From positions 1 to 64,000 of the forward strand of contig JBBQWQ010000041.1 in NCBI GenBank assembly GCA_038210445.1: 64,000 nucleotides of DNA. The letters run 5' to 3'. The notes below the pieces were generated by a model. The model did no database searches. It had not been told where the DNA came from and worked only from the letters and a program-made list of their open reading frames with translations. Made by a program: the position numbers and the translations under genes. Shown in pieces: positions 1-8,462 of the stretch. Source of the DNA: JABFRG01 sp038210445 (lineage in GTDB: Bacteria > Myxococcota_A > Polyangia > Polyangiales > Polyangiaceae). Position 1 is the stretch's first letter, and each line of letters opens with the position of its first letter.

Positions 1-774
1 TTGCTCGACGTGGCAGGAGTGTACAACCACTACTTCCACACCAAGGACATCTTCCTTTCGCTGGTGTACCTGCTGGCGAAGGACGACTCGTACTACCTCG
101 ACTTTGCCGAGTTTGCTGCAAAGTACAAGTATCCAAAGATCGTCCCCACCCCGGAGGAGCGCAATGGCCTCCGCGAGAAGCTCAAGTCCCTGGGGATCCG
201 CAAGGATCAGCCGCTCTTGGTCATCAACCCCAACACCTCGCCCGACCTGGCGCCGGAGGCCCGCAAGTGGCCCGAGGCTCGCTATGCAGAGCTGGGCGCG
301 CGGCTCCTCGATGAGCACCCGACGGCGGCGGCGCTTTACATCGGCGCCAAGGGCGAGCGCGCCTACGTTGAAGGCATCGTGCACGACGTGGGCAACGCGC
401 GCGCCGTCTCGGTGGCGGGCGAGCTAAGCCTGAAGGAGCTGGTGGTGCTGTTCGCCGAGTCGGCCATCGTCATCTCCAACGACAGCGGCCCGATGCACCT
501 GGCTTGCCTGGTCGACGTGCCCACGGTGGGGCTCTTCTTCGCCGATACCCCGACCCTGTTCGCGCCGCTGGGCACCAAGGTGGCGAGCGTGGCGCCGCCG
601 CTGTACTCCATCCCGCTCTTCACCGTGTACAACGGCAAAGACGTGGTGATGGGCAAGCCCACCGACGAGATCAAGAACGTGGCCGCGCGCAGCGTCTCGC
701 TCGACGACGTGCTGCGGGTCGTTCGCCCGATGCTCACCGAGACGGTCGCCGCGCATCCGCGGCACACCAACTGA
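1..774 (+). CDS. Glycosyltransferase family 9 (LPS heptosyltransferase-like), 5' end cut by window
   Basis: This is the C-terminal 257 residues of a GT9 enzyme of the ADP-heptose:LPS heptosyltransferase type, which transfers heptose to the lipid A-core acceptor at the inner membrane. The family signature is visible near residue 160: a nucleotide-sugar binding stretch NDSGPMHLACLVDVPTVGLF that carries the D-x-G-x-x-H-x-A pattern. Full-length members are usually about 330-360 residues, so roughly the first quarter lies upstream of the window and the TTG at base 1 is not a real start. The stop overlaps the ATG of the next gene by one base, and the following genes make ADP-heptose, which fits a heptosyltransferase role. 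The exact acceptor cannot be told from the sequence. Confidence 0.8.
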   Translation: MLDVAGVYNHYFHTKDIFLSLVYLLAKDDSYYLDFAEFAAKYKYPKIVPTPEERNGLREKLKSLGIRKDQPLLVINPNTSPDLAPEARKWPEARYAELGARLLDEHPTAAALYIGAKGERAYVEGIVHDVGNARAVSVAGELSLKELVVLFAESAIVISNDSGPMHLACLVDVPTVGLFFADTPTLFAPLGTKVASVAPPLYSIPLFTVYNGKDVVMGKPTDEIKNVAARSVSLDDVLRVVRPMLTETVAAHPRHTN

Positions 775-1892
775 TGCGCATGGAACGCGCTGCCACCGAG
801 GCGATCATCCGCGCCGCCATGCGCGAAGGCGTTACCGTGCGCCTCGACAGCCAAGTGGCCCTCACCGAGGCCATCGCGCGCGCGGCCGACCTCATCGTTG
901 CGTGCGTCGACGGTGGGCACAAGGTCATGTTCTGCGGCAACGGCGGCAGCGCCTCCGACGCCCAGCACATCGCTGCCGAGTTCGTGGGCCGCTACGTCGT
1001 TGAGCGTGAGCCGCTCCCGGCGTTGGCGCTGCACACCGACACCTCGGCGCTCACCGCCATTGGCAACGACTACGGCTTCGAGCAGGTGTACGCGCGGCAG
1101 GTGCGGGCCCTGGCCCAGCCGGGCGATCTCCTGGTGGCCATCACCACCAGCGGCACCTCGCCCAACATTCTGGCGGCCGTGAAGGCGGCTCGCGAGAAGG
1201 GCCTCCAGGTCATCGGGCTCACCGGCGCGAAGGGCGAGGCCTTCGCCAAGGACTGCGACGTGGGGCTGGCAGTGCCGTCGCGCGTCACCGCGCGCGTGCA
1301 GGAAGTTCACATCACGATCGGGCACATCCTGTGCGAGATCGTCGATGCCAGCCGCTCTCGTTCGGTGGCCGCGCCCGACCGCGTGGGGGTGGTCTCGAGC
1401 TCGCCCAAGGAGATGTCGCGGGCCGAGCTGGTGGCGCTGCGCGAGAGCCTGCGCGAGCAGAAGCGCACGCTGGTGTGGACGTCGGGCGTGTTCGACGTCT
1501 TGCACATCGGGCACCTCTCGAGCCTGCGCGCCGCCCGCGCCTTCGGCGACGTGCTGGTGGTGGGGGTCAACGACGACGCCTCGGTGAAAGCTTTCAAAGG
1601 CGAGAGCCGGCCCATCTTCCCGGTGGCCGAGCGGGTGGAGATGCTGGCCGCGCTGGGCCTGGTGGACTACGTGCACGTGTTCTCGGAAGCCACGCCCAGC
1701 GAGGCCCTGCAGGCCATTCAACCAGATGTACACTGCAAGGGTTCGGACTACGCGCCGCCCGCCGGCAAGCCCATTCCGGAGGCCGCCATCGTAGAGGCCT
1801 ACGGGGGCCGCATCGCGTTCTTGCCGCTGGTGCCGGGGCGCTCCTCCACCAGCACACTGGCCCGTATTCTCGGTGAAGGCGGAGCAGGTTGA
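774..1892 (+). CDS. Fusion of sedoheptulose-7-phosphate isomerase (GmhA) and heptose-1-phosphate adenylyltransferase (HldC / HldE C-domain)
   Basis: This 372-residue protein joins two steps of ADP-heptose synthesis. Residues about 1-195 form a SIS-fold phosphosugar isomerase of the GmhA type (CGNGGSASDAQH, then ITTSGTSPNIL). It converts sedoheptulose 7-phosphate to D-glycero-D-manno-heptose 7-phosphate. After a linker of about 30 residues, residues about 230-372 are a nucleotidyltransferase of the HldE C-terminal type: TSGVFDVLHIGH carries the HxGH motif, and GRSSTST lies near the end. It adenylylates heptose 1-phosphate. The reading frame is continuous through the junction. The ATG at 774 overlaps the upstream TGA and is the first in-frame start after it. 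GmhA is normally a stand-alone protein and the adenylyltransferase is normally fused to the HldE kinase, so this arrangement is unusual. Confidence 0.9.
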   Translation: MRMERAATEAIIRAAMREGVTVRLDSQVALTEAIARAADLIVACVDGGHKVMFCGNGGSASDAQHIAAEFVGRYVVEREPLPALALHTDTSALTAIGNDYGFEQVYARQVRALAQPGDLLVAITTSGTSPNILAAVKAAREKGLQVIGLTGAKGEAFAKDCDVGLAVPSRVTARVQEVHITIGHILCEIVDASRSRSVAAPDRVGVVSSSPKEMSRAELVALRESLREQKRTLVWTSGVFDVLHIGHLSSLRAARAFGDVLVVGVNDDASVKAFKGESRPIFPVAERVEMLAALGLVDYVHVFSEATPSEALQAIQPDVHCKGSDYAPPAGKPIPEAAIVEAYGGRIAFLPLVPGRSSTSTLARILGEGGAG

Positions 1893-2413
1893 AGCGGGCG
1901 CTCTTTTTGGACCGCGACGGGACCATCCTGGTGGACCCGGGGTACCCGCGTGATCCCGAGGCGGTGCGCTTCATCGACGGCGCCGAGCTGGGGCTGCGCG
2001 TGGCGCAGGACCTCGGCTTCGCGCTGGTGGTGGTGAGCAACCAATCGGGGGTGGCCCGCGGCATCATCCAGCCCTCCGAGGCCAAGGCGGTGCACCAGCG
2101 CATGGTCGAGCTCCTCGGCGCGCGCGACATCACCCTGGCGGGGAGCCACTACTGCTTTCACGGGCCCGACGAGGGGTGCCGCTGCCGCAAGCCCGAGCCG
2201 GGCATGCTGGAAGACGCTGCCCGCGAGCTCGGCCTCGATCTCCCGAGCTCGGTGATGCTCGGCGATCGCCGGAGCGACGTTGTTGCCGGCAAGCGCGCCG
2301 GCGCCCGCGCGGTGCTCCTTGGCGCCACCATTCCCGAGGCCGATTTCTGCGCATCCACCTGGGGCGACGTCGTCGCCTATCTCGCCAAGCACGCCGCCGA
2401 GGTCTCTCCGTGA
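1889..2413 (+). CDS. gmhB: D-glycero-D-manno-heptose-1,7-bisphosphate 7-phosphatase
   Basis: HAD-superfamily phosphatase of 174 residues that removes the 7-phosphate from heptose 1,7-bisphosphate, the step between HldA and the adenylyltransferase. All four HAD motifs are visible: FLDRDGT (catalytic Asp pair) at residues 6-12, VSNQSG, the CRCRKPEPG lysine region, and GDRRSD. The HYCFHGPDEGCRCRK stretch supplies the His/Cys residues that bind structural zinc in GmhB proteins. The start is a TTG whose last two bases lie in the preceding TGA (4-base overlap), which implies translational coupling. Length is normal for the family. Confidence 0.93.
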   Translation: MKRALFLDRDGTILVDPGYPRDPEAVRFIDGAELGLRVAQDLGFALVVVSNQSGVARGIIQPSEAKAVHQRMVELLGARDITLAGSHYCFHGPDEGCRCRKPEPGMLEDAARELGLDLPSSVMLGDRRSDVVAGKRAGARAVLLGATIPEADFCASTWGDVVAYLAKHAAEVSP

Positions 2414-3381
2414 AAGCACTGGCCCCGCACCTGCAATCGTTCTCCGGCAAGCGCATCCTGGTGGTGGGCGACGTGATGCTCGACGAGTTTTTGCGCGGCG
2501 ACGTGAAGCGCATCTCGCCCGAGGCGCCGGTGCCGGTGCTCGAGGTGCGCTCGCGCGACCACCGGCTGGGCGGCGCGGCCAACGCCGCCGCCAACGTGCA
2601 AGCGCTGGGCGGCAACGCGACGGTCATCGGTCTGGTGGGCCAGGACACCGAAGGCGACGTGGTGGACCGGCTCCTCCGCGACGGCGGCCTGGGCGCCTCG
2701 TTGGTGCGCGATCCGGCGCGCCCCACCACCCGCAAGACGCGCCTGGTGGCCCGCGGACAACAGATGGTGCGCGCCGATTCCGAGTCGCGCGAGGCGCCGC
2801 AGAACGAGGCGCTTTCGGGCCTGCTGCAGGCCATCGACGCCGGCTTGGCCAACGCCGATGGGTGTATTCTCTCCGATTATGCCAAGGGCGTGGTGTCGCC
2901 CGCGGTGGCCGCGCACTTGCTTGCCGGCGCAGCCAAGCGCGGCATTCCGGTGGTGGTCGACCCCAAGCATCGCGACTTCGCGCTGTACCGCGGCGCCACC
3001 GTCATTACCCCCAACCAGAGCGAGCTGGAGCTCGCGGCCGGCACGTCGCTGCCCAGCGAGAGCGCCATCCTCGCCGCCACCGAGCGCCTGCTCCCGCTCC
3101 TCGGCGGCGGCGCCATCCTCGCCACCCGCGGCGCCGACGGGATGACCCTGGTGCGACCGGGGCTCCCGCCTATTCACGCGCGCGCCACCGCCAAGGCGGT
3201 CTTCGACGTGACCGGCGCCGGCGACACGGTGGTGGCCACCCTCGCCCTGTCGCTGGCCACCCACGTGCCTTTCGAAGACGCCATCATCCTGGCCAGCGTT
3301 GCCGCCGGCGTGGTGGTCTCGAAGGAAGGCACCGCCACCGTGACGCCGGAGGAGCTTCGCGAAGCGCTGCACGAGGTCTGA
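2410..3381 (+). CDS. hldA: D-glycero-beta-D-manno-heptose-7-phosphate kinase (HldA / RfaE1)
   Basis: A 323-residue PfkB-family kinase that phosphorylates heptose 7-phosphate at C1. The N-terminal pattern VVGDVMLDEFLRGDVKRISPEAPVPVL is that of the HldE kinase half, the substrate glycine motif LGGAANAAANVQALGG follows, and the C-terminal PfkB signature FDVTGAGDT supplies the catalytic Asp and anion hole. The protein ends where the kinase domain ends, so the adenylyltransferase half of HldE is not attached; it is fused to GmhA two genes upstream instead. The GTG start overlaps the gmhB stop by 4 bases. With its neighbours it completes the route from sedoheptulose 7-phosphate to ADP-D,D-heptose; only the epimerase HldD is absent from the window. 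Confidence 0.92.
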   Translation: MKALAPHLQSFSGKRILVVGDVMLDEFLRGDVKRISPEAPVPVLEVRSRDHRLGGAANAAANVQALGGNATVIGLVGQDTEGDVVDRLLRDGGLGASLVRDPARPTTRKTRLVARGQQMVRADSESREAPQNEALSGLLQAIDAGLANADGCILSDYAKGVVSPAVAAHLLAGAAKRGIPVVVDPKHRDFALYRGATVITPNQSELELAAGTSLPSESAILAATERLLPLLGGGAILATRGADGMTLVRPGLPPIHARATAKAVFDVTGAGDTVVATLALSLATHVPFEDAIILASVAAGVVVSKEGTATVTPEELREALHEV

Positions 3382-3423
3382 GGCGGCGCGCGCCCGAAGG
3401 CCGCGTGGTATAAGCTACGACCC

Positions 3424-4275
3424 ATGACCCGGCGTCTACTTTCCGTTCTCGCGGTTTTGGTTGCAAGCTGCACGCAAGTGCCGCAGCCGGAGCCGACGGT
3501 ACTGGGGGGCGACGCGCGTGACGCGGGCGACGCGGGCGCTTTTGCCATCTGCGACGCTGCGCCCCCGGGCGGACCGCGGGTGCTTCTGTACGGCCGGCAG
3601 ATTGACTGGGACCACGCATCGAACCCGGCTGCCCAGGCGGCACTGGGGAACGCCGGGATGGCACGGGGGTGGTTGGTGGTGCAGACCAACGACGCCAAGG
3701 CCTTTACCCCCACGTTTCTCCGCGACTACGACGCGGTGGTCTTCGTCATCACCTCGGGCAGCACCCTCGATGCCTCGCAGCGGGCCGCGTTCCAGGCGTT
3801 CATCAACCAGGGCGGCGGCTACGCAGGCGTTCACTCGGCCTCGTTCACGGACATCGACTGGCCGTTCATGCGTGCGCTCGTGGGGGCCAAGTTCTTGGGG
3901 CATCCAGCCATTCAAGAGCTGGACCTCACGGTCGACGATCCCGCCGATCCCATCGTCAACCACGTGCAGCGGCCGTGGCGCCGAACGGACGAGTGGTACA
4001 CATTCGAGAATCGGCCCGAGAACGATCCCTCGCTGCACATTCTGCTCTCGCTGGTGGAGCCGCCGGGGTATCCGGGCGCGGGCTTTCCCCCGGCGCTGGC
4101 GGTGGGCAAGCACCCGGTGGCCTGGCGTCACGAGGTGGCCGGGGGCCGCGCGTTTTACACAGCACTCGGGCACACTGTCGAGAGCTGGTCGGAGCCCGCC
4201 ATGGTGGAGCACATGGCGCGAGGCATCGAGTGGGTGGCCGATCCCTCACGGCGACGCAGAGCGTGCGCCCGATAG
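3424..4275 (+). CDS. ThuA-like domain lipoprotein
   Basis: A 283-residue protein with a lipoprotein signal (MTRRLLSVLAVLVASC, lipobox VASC, Cys16) followed by an Asp/Ala-rich linker. The body resembles the ThuA/trehalose-utilization class-I amidotransferase-like fold: VLLYGRQIDWDH opening, a YDAVVFVITSG strand, GGGYAGVHSAS in the nucleophile-elbow position and FLGHPAIQ, then the VAWRHEVAGGRAFYTALGHT region typical of this family. The elbow has Val-His-Ser rather than a catalytic Cys, as is usual for ThuA, so a binding or carbohydrate-related role is more likely than amidotransfer. It starts 42 bases after hldA. Its function is not known. Confidence 0.75.
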   Translation: MTRRLLSVLAVLVASCTQVPQPEPTVLGGDARDAGDAGAFAICDAAPPGGPRVLLYGRQIDWDHASNPAAQAALGNAGMARGWLVVQTNDAKAFTPTFLRDYDAVVFVITSGSTLDASQRAAFQAFINQGGGYAGVHSASFTDIDWPFMRALVGAKFLGHPAIQELDLTVDDPADPIVNHVQRPWRRTDEWYTFENRPENDPSLHILLSLVEPPGYPGAGFPPALAVGKHPVAWRHEVAGGRAFYTALGHTVESWSEPAMVEHMARGIEWVADPSRRRRACAR

Positions 4276-4296
4276 GCTGCGCATGACGGAGCGTTC

Positions 4297-5979
4297 GTGA
4301 AGCGTTCCTGGATTCACGGGGCTGCGCTCGGCCTGGTGTGCTTGCTCGTGCTTCGCGCCGCGTGGGCCATGACCTACGCCACCTTCGGTCGCGACCCGGG
4401 CATCTTCCAGTACGTGGCCTGGGCGCTCTCCCAGGGCGAGCGCGCGTACGTCGACTTCCGCGAGATCAACGGGCCGCTGCCGCACCTGATTCACTGGGCG
4501 TTCCTGGGCCTCGGCGGCGCCGACGAGCACCGGTTCCGGGTGCTCGACGTGTTGCTGGGCTCGGCGGTCTTCCTGTTCGTGGGGCGAACGCTGGTGGCCT
4601 CGCTGCTGCCGCCTGCGCGCGTGCGGACAGCCACGGTGTGGGCCTGCACCCTGGGCACCTGGGCGGTGCTCATGGGCCAGTACCTGAGCTTCGGGTGGTG
4701 GCAAACCGCGCAGCGCGAGAGCTTCTACGATCTGTTCTTGCTCGCTTCTCTGGGCTTTCAGAGCTTGGGCTCGCGCGCGCCGCGTACCGGCGACAAGCGC
4801 CCCGGCTGGAAGGCCGCCGGCTGGCTCGCCCTGGCGGGCCTCGCGAGCTCCGCTACCTGGTTCGGTAAGCCGCCGTGCCTGGTGTTCACGTTTCTGCAGA
4901 TAATTGCACTCTACATGCTTCCGTCGCCCCTCTCGCGGCGCCTGCGCCTGGTGCCGTTTCTGGGCGGGGTTGCCGTGGTGGGCGCCTTCTTCGCGTGGTT
5001 CCTGCATCGCTATGGCGACTTTCGCGCGGCCTTCACCATTCTGGTGCTGGAAAACCCCAGGCTCTACCGCTTCATTTGGAAGCGCTCGCTGCTCGACGCG
5101 TGTCTGGCCTGGGGCAATCTGCCGCGGCTCATCGCCAGCGTGAGCACGGTGGTGCTGCTGGGCTACCTGCTCTGGGCCCGGCGCATCGCCCGGCGCTTCG
5201 TGCTGCTGCTGGTGCTGCCGGTGGGCGGCCTCGCGCTCTTCTTCGTACAGAGCAAGGGCTTTCCGTATCACCTGCACCCGGTGTGTGCCGGCGTGTACTT
5301 GGCGTGGGCAGCGCTCGTGGCCGACGCCCGCTGGCTCCGCACCTTCGGTCCGTGGGTGGTGGAGCGTCGTCGCCATGTGGGCTCGGCGCTCTTCGCCGCG
5401 CTCGGCACGCTCCTCGTGGTGCATGCGATGGACAATGAGTACGTGGGTCGCTCCCGCGCCACCGAGTTCGCCACCCCGGCTTCGCGGCAAGAGCGCGCGT
5501 ACTTCAAGCGCTTCCCCTGGGGCGACTTCTTCGCCTGGGATCTGCGCGAGGCCGCGCGGTACGTGCAGCAAGAAACGGCGCCTACCGATCGCGTGCAGAT
5601 CTACGGCATGGACCCCTATTTCCTGTATCTCGCGCAGCGGCTCAGCGCGACGCCGTACATCTACAGCTTCGAGCTCAACGTGGACGCCGCGCTTCAGGGC
5701 GGCAGCGGCGGCAGCCCCGACGAGGCCGAGCGCACCTGGCTGGAGGACACCGCGGCCCGCAACGAGGCTGCCATGCTCGCGGCCCTCGAAGCGCGCCCCC
5801 CTGCGGCGTTCGTGTTCTTCGACAAGGTTCCGTTCACGCAGCCGGCCGATGGCCGAGCCGACTTCGAGCGCCACTGCCCCACCGCCTACGCCTGGGTGGT
5901 CGCTCACTTCGCGCCGGCGAAGGACTTTGGGACGGCGCACGTGTGGCTGCGCAAGCGCCCGCCCGTTCCGGCGCCGTAA
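4297..5979 (+). CDS. Multi-spanning GT-C type glycosyltransferase-like membrane protein
   Basis: A 560-residue inner-membrane protein with an N-terminal anchor (LGLVCLLVLRAAWAMTYA) and about ten hydrophobic segments up to residue 390, then a soluble C-terminal domain of about 170 residues. The first loop, GRDPGIFQYVAWALSQGERAY followed by an acidic/polar stretch, is the pattern of lipid-phosphosugar dependent GT-C enzymes (ArnT/PMT-like), which act on the periplasmic side. The GTG at 4297 was taken because it precedes the first membrane segment directly. Being next to the heptose cassette suggests a role in surface glycan assembly, but donor and acceptor are unknown. Confidence 0.65.
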   Translation: MKRSWIHGAALGLVCLLVLRAAWAMTYATFGRDPGIFQYVAWALSQGERAYVDFREINGPLPHLIHWAFLGLGGADEHRFRVLDVLLGSAVFLFVGRTLVASLLPPARVRTATVWACTLGTWAVLMGQYLSFGWWQTAQRESFYDLFLLASLGFQSLGSRAPRTGDKRPGWKAAGWLALAGLASSATWFGKPPCLVFTFLQIIALYMLPSPLSRRLRLVPFLGGVAVVGAFFAWFLHRYGDFRAAFTILVLENPRLYRFIWKRSLLDACLAWGNLPRLIASVSTVVLLGYLLWARRIARRFVLLLVLPVGGLALFFVQSKGFPYHLHPVCAGVYLAWAALVADARWLRTFGPWVVERRRHVGSALFAALGTLLVVHAMDNEYVGRSRATEFATPASRQERAYFKRFPWGDFFAWDLREAARYVQQETAPTDRVQIYGMDPYFLYLAQRLSATPYIYSFELNVDAALQGGSGGSPDEAERTWLEDTAARNEAAMLAALEARPPAAFVFFDKVPFTQPADGRADFERHCPTAYAWVVAHFAPAKDFGTAHVWLRKRPPVPAP

Positions 5980-6121
5980 CTACGACCTGAACTGAACGAT
6001 TCCGATAGGTTCCGAGCCGCCGTGACAGAGTATGTCCGGGGCGCGCAAAAGCCTGCCTCCGTTTCCAAGGAGCCGGCGGCCACCCCAACGCGCGCGGGCC
6101 TGAAGCCGCAGCGGGGATCTC

Positions 6122-8326
6122 TTACTCCGTTCGGGATGACCCATAAAGCGGCGACCGGCGCGAGAGCACCCACCCGACCACGATGAGCAAAAGCGCCAGC
6201 GCCGGCACGCCGTAGGCGATGGTCTGAAGCACCCCGAAGGCGACGATGCGATGCCGCGGGTGCGGCTCGGGCACCGGGGGCAGGGGCGGATAGCAGGTTG
6301 CATCGGCGAACCGTCGCTGGGCCCGGGCCGCCGCGTGCACTGCCATGCGCGCGCCGTCGCCGTAGTCCTTCATTTCTACGTAGGGCGCGATGAGAGGCTC
6401 CACGATACCCGCGTAGGCTTGGCTGCTCATGCCCGGCGGCGGCTCGCTGCGGGTGCCCCAGGGGCCGAGCGCGATGCTGCCCGGCGGCATGGGCCCCGGC
6501 GGCTCGGCGGTGATGCGCACCTCGAGATGCACCTTGGCCGCCGCGAGCATGCCCAGGCTGTGATCGGCGATGGTGCGGTCGCGCCAGTCGAGGGCCTCGA
6601 GCTCGTCCTTGACCGGCGTGGCGGTGGCGACCCCGAGCGGGACCACGGCGGCCGGCTCATCGGTGTAGGTTACACGGTAAAGTACCTGCGTCGGCGAGCT
6701 GTTCCAGGTCGAGGTAATGCTGGGGATCCACACGTCTTTGGGCGAGGTGAGGCGCGTCACCACGTCGAGCTCCACCGCCGGGTTCTCGGCCAACCGCAGG
6801 CGATAGGCGAAGTTGGTGGGGTTCGGCAGGTCTTCGTCGTAGGAGACCGGCAAGACCAGATACCGCACGTCTTGATCGCGCAGCTCCTCCCACAGGCGAC
6901 CTTCCATGAGCCGCTTGGCAGTGCCAGGGTCCGAGAGCCCACCGGCGTCGATGATGGGGCGGGTGGCCGCGTATCCGGTGCCGCCGATGTCGAAGCTCGC
7001 CACCTTGGCGTCGGCCGGTAACTGGTTGATGGCCTCGCCCATGGCGAGCTCGGTGTCGTGGATGTGCTTGACCGCCATGCGGTAGAGAAAATTCCAGTGG
7101 GCAATCTCGACGCCGAAGAGGAACGCGAAGGGGAGGCACGCTGCCGCCACCGCCCACCCTTCGCCCCGCGCGATCAGCGCGATGCGCGAGGCCGCCACCC
7201 GGACGATGCCCTGCAGGCCCAAGGCGATGCCCGCGCCGTAGAGAAACGGGATGAACGGCTGGTAGCGGCCGCCGTGACCCGGCGAGGGCATGAGCGCGAG
7301 ATAGAAGCCAAGGTGCAACGCGGCGAACACCAGGATGGCCCGGGCGCCGGTACCGCACCGGCGCGCCACCCGCGCCAAGCCCAGGCCCGATACCACGAGG
7401 CTCACCACGAAGAGCGCGTCGGACTTCACGCCCAGCGTGAAGTCTTGCAGCCGCGAGAGCCAGGTGTCGAAGAGATCGAGGGTAATGGCCAATCGCGGAA
7501 GGCCGGCGGTGCCGTCGAACCAGAGCCAGCGGCGGCCGCTCAATGTCTGCGGCGCCAGCTGCTTCATGAGCAGCAGGTTGGAGCCGAAGTAGAGCGCCAT
7601 GCAGGCGAGCCACGGCAGCGCCGCGAGCACGACCGTGGAGGCGCGCCGGTGCCCGCGATAGCGCAGCAGCACCAGGAGCACACCGAAAGGAATGGTCTCC
7701 GGGCGGGTGAGCGCCAGAAGGCCCCCGAGGAGGCCGGTGGCCACCGTCGCCATGTGCGCGGGCGAAGGTGACGTGGCCCACAGCACGCTCGCGAGCGCCA
7801 GCGCCAGCACCAGGCTCGCCTCCATGCCGCTGTGCGCGTAAAAGAGGACGTTGCCGCCCACGGTTGCCAACAGCGCCGCCGCGAAGGCGGTGAAGCGCCA
7901 GGTAGGCGCGGGGGTGTCTTCGGGCTTCTCGCGGAGGAGCAGCGAGAAGAAGCACTGGCCCGAGACGAGGAGCAGCGCGCCGTTCACAAGAAACGCAAAG
8001 AGCGCGGGCTCGACCTCGAAGAGCCGAAAGTTCGCGCCGAGGATCGCCGCCCACAGGTAGCTCGTGGCCGCCGCGCCGTGGTGCCCCGCGGTGTATCCGA
8101 GGGTGCCGGTGGCCGCGAAGGTTCTCCCCACCACCTGGTGAATCCAGGCGTCGTCGAGTGGCAGGCCGGTGCCCGGCTCGGCGAACCCCAGAAGCGCGCC
8201 AATCTCCAGGGCTGCCAGCGCAACCCGCAGGCCCCACGTGGATGCCGCGTGCGGTCCTTCGGACCGACCTGCGGCACGTGGCTCGGCTGCGGTCGCCGCG
8301 GGCTCGGGGGCGGTGGGGGGCACCAT
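6122..8326 (-). CDS. Large GT-C type (GT39/ArnT-like) membrane protein
   Basis: A 734-residue protein converging on the previous gene. A hydrophilic, Pro/Ala-rich start of about 30 residues is followed by a first membrane segment and the loop GLPLDDAWIHQVVGRTF. This loop contains the acidic pair (Asp-Asp) that is catalytic in GT39/GT83-like transferases. About ten more hydrophobic segments follow to around residue 420, then a C-terminal domain of about 280 residues with one more membrane segment near the end (VLQTIAYGVPALALLLIVVG). The ATG at 8326 is the only convincing start. It is not closely similar to the preceding membrane protein although the architecture is alike. A role in surface polysaccharide or glycolipid glycosylation is inferred, not shown. 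Confidence 0.65.
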   Translation of the reverse strand: MVPPTAPEPAATAAEPRAAGRSEGPHAASTWGLRVALAALEIGALLGFAEPGTGLPLDDAWIHQVVGRTFAATGTLGYTAGHHGAAATSYLWAAILGANFRLFEVEPALFAFLVNGALLLVSGQCFFSLLLREKPEDTPAPTWRFTAFAAALLATVGGNVLFYAHSGMEASLVLALALASVLWATSPSPAHMATVATGLLGGLLALTRPETIPFGVLLVLLRYRGHRRASTVVLAALPWLACMALYFGSNLLLMKQLAPQTLSGRRWLWFDGTAGLPRLAITLDLFDTWLSRLQDFTLGVKSDALFVVSLVVSGLGLARVARRCGTGARAILVFAALHLGFYLALMPSPGHGGRYQPFIPFLYGAGIALGLQGIVRVAASRIALIARGEGWAVAAACLPFAFLFGVEIAHWNFLYRMAVKHIHDTELAMGEAINQLPADAKVASFDIGGTGYAATRPIIDAGGLSDPGTAKRLMEGRLWEELRDQDVRYLVLPVSYDEDLPNPTNFAYRLRLAENPAVELDVVTRLTSPKDVWIPSITSTWNSSPTQVLYRVTYTDEPAAVVPLGVATATPVKDELEALDWRDRTIADHSLGMLAAAKVHLEVRITAEPPGPMPPGSIALGPWGTRSEPPPGMSSQAYAGIVEPLIAPYVEMKDYGDGARMAVHAAARAQRRFADATCYPPLPPVPEPHPRHRIVAFGVLQTIAYGVPALALLLIVVGWVLSRRSPLYGSSRTE

Positions 8327-8382
8327 GGTTCCTCGGCTTTAGCCGGATTTCCCCGCGAAAGTCTATCTTCAGGGCCGGGGAG

Positions 8383-8398
8383 CCGCACGATCGTGCGG
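8383..8398. promoter_or_regulatory. Perfect 16-base palindrome, candidate operator
   Basis: The sequence CCGCACGATCGTGCGG is its own reverse complement. It lies in the 136-base region between the divergent membrane-protein gene and the sigma-54 activator gene, immediately upstream of a sigma-54-like promoter match. A dimeric regulator could bind it; no regulator can be named. Confidence 0.4.
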
Positions 8399-8401
8399 GG
8401 T

Positions 8402-8417
8402 CGGCACGTCACATGCA
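8402..8417 (+). promoter_or_regulatory. Candidate sigma-54 promoter upstream of the NtrC-type regulator
   Basis: CGGCACGTCACATGCA matches the sigma-54 form GGCAC-N5-TTGC with the invariant GG (8403-8404) and GC (8415-8416) separated by the required 10 bases; the -12 element has A instead of the first T. It lies 45 bases upstream of the ATG at 8463 and would place transcription start near 8428. If real, the activator gene may be under sigma-54 control itself. Confidence 0.35.
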
Positions 8418-8462
8418 TTCCGCATCCGCAGACCATGCGTTACGCTCTCGGATCGAGCGCGT

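Noticed and set aside
363..1733. A 456-codon minus-strand open frame
   Set aside because: It lies antisense to the GT9 and GmhA-HldC genes and has shadow-type composition.
4246..5940. A 564-codon minus-strand open frame
   Set aside because: It is antisense to a membrane protein with a proper transmembrane pattern; its own translation is charged low-complexity sequence.
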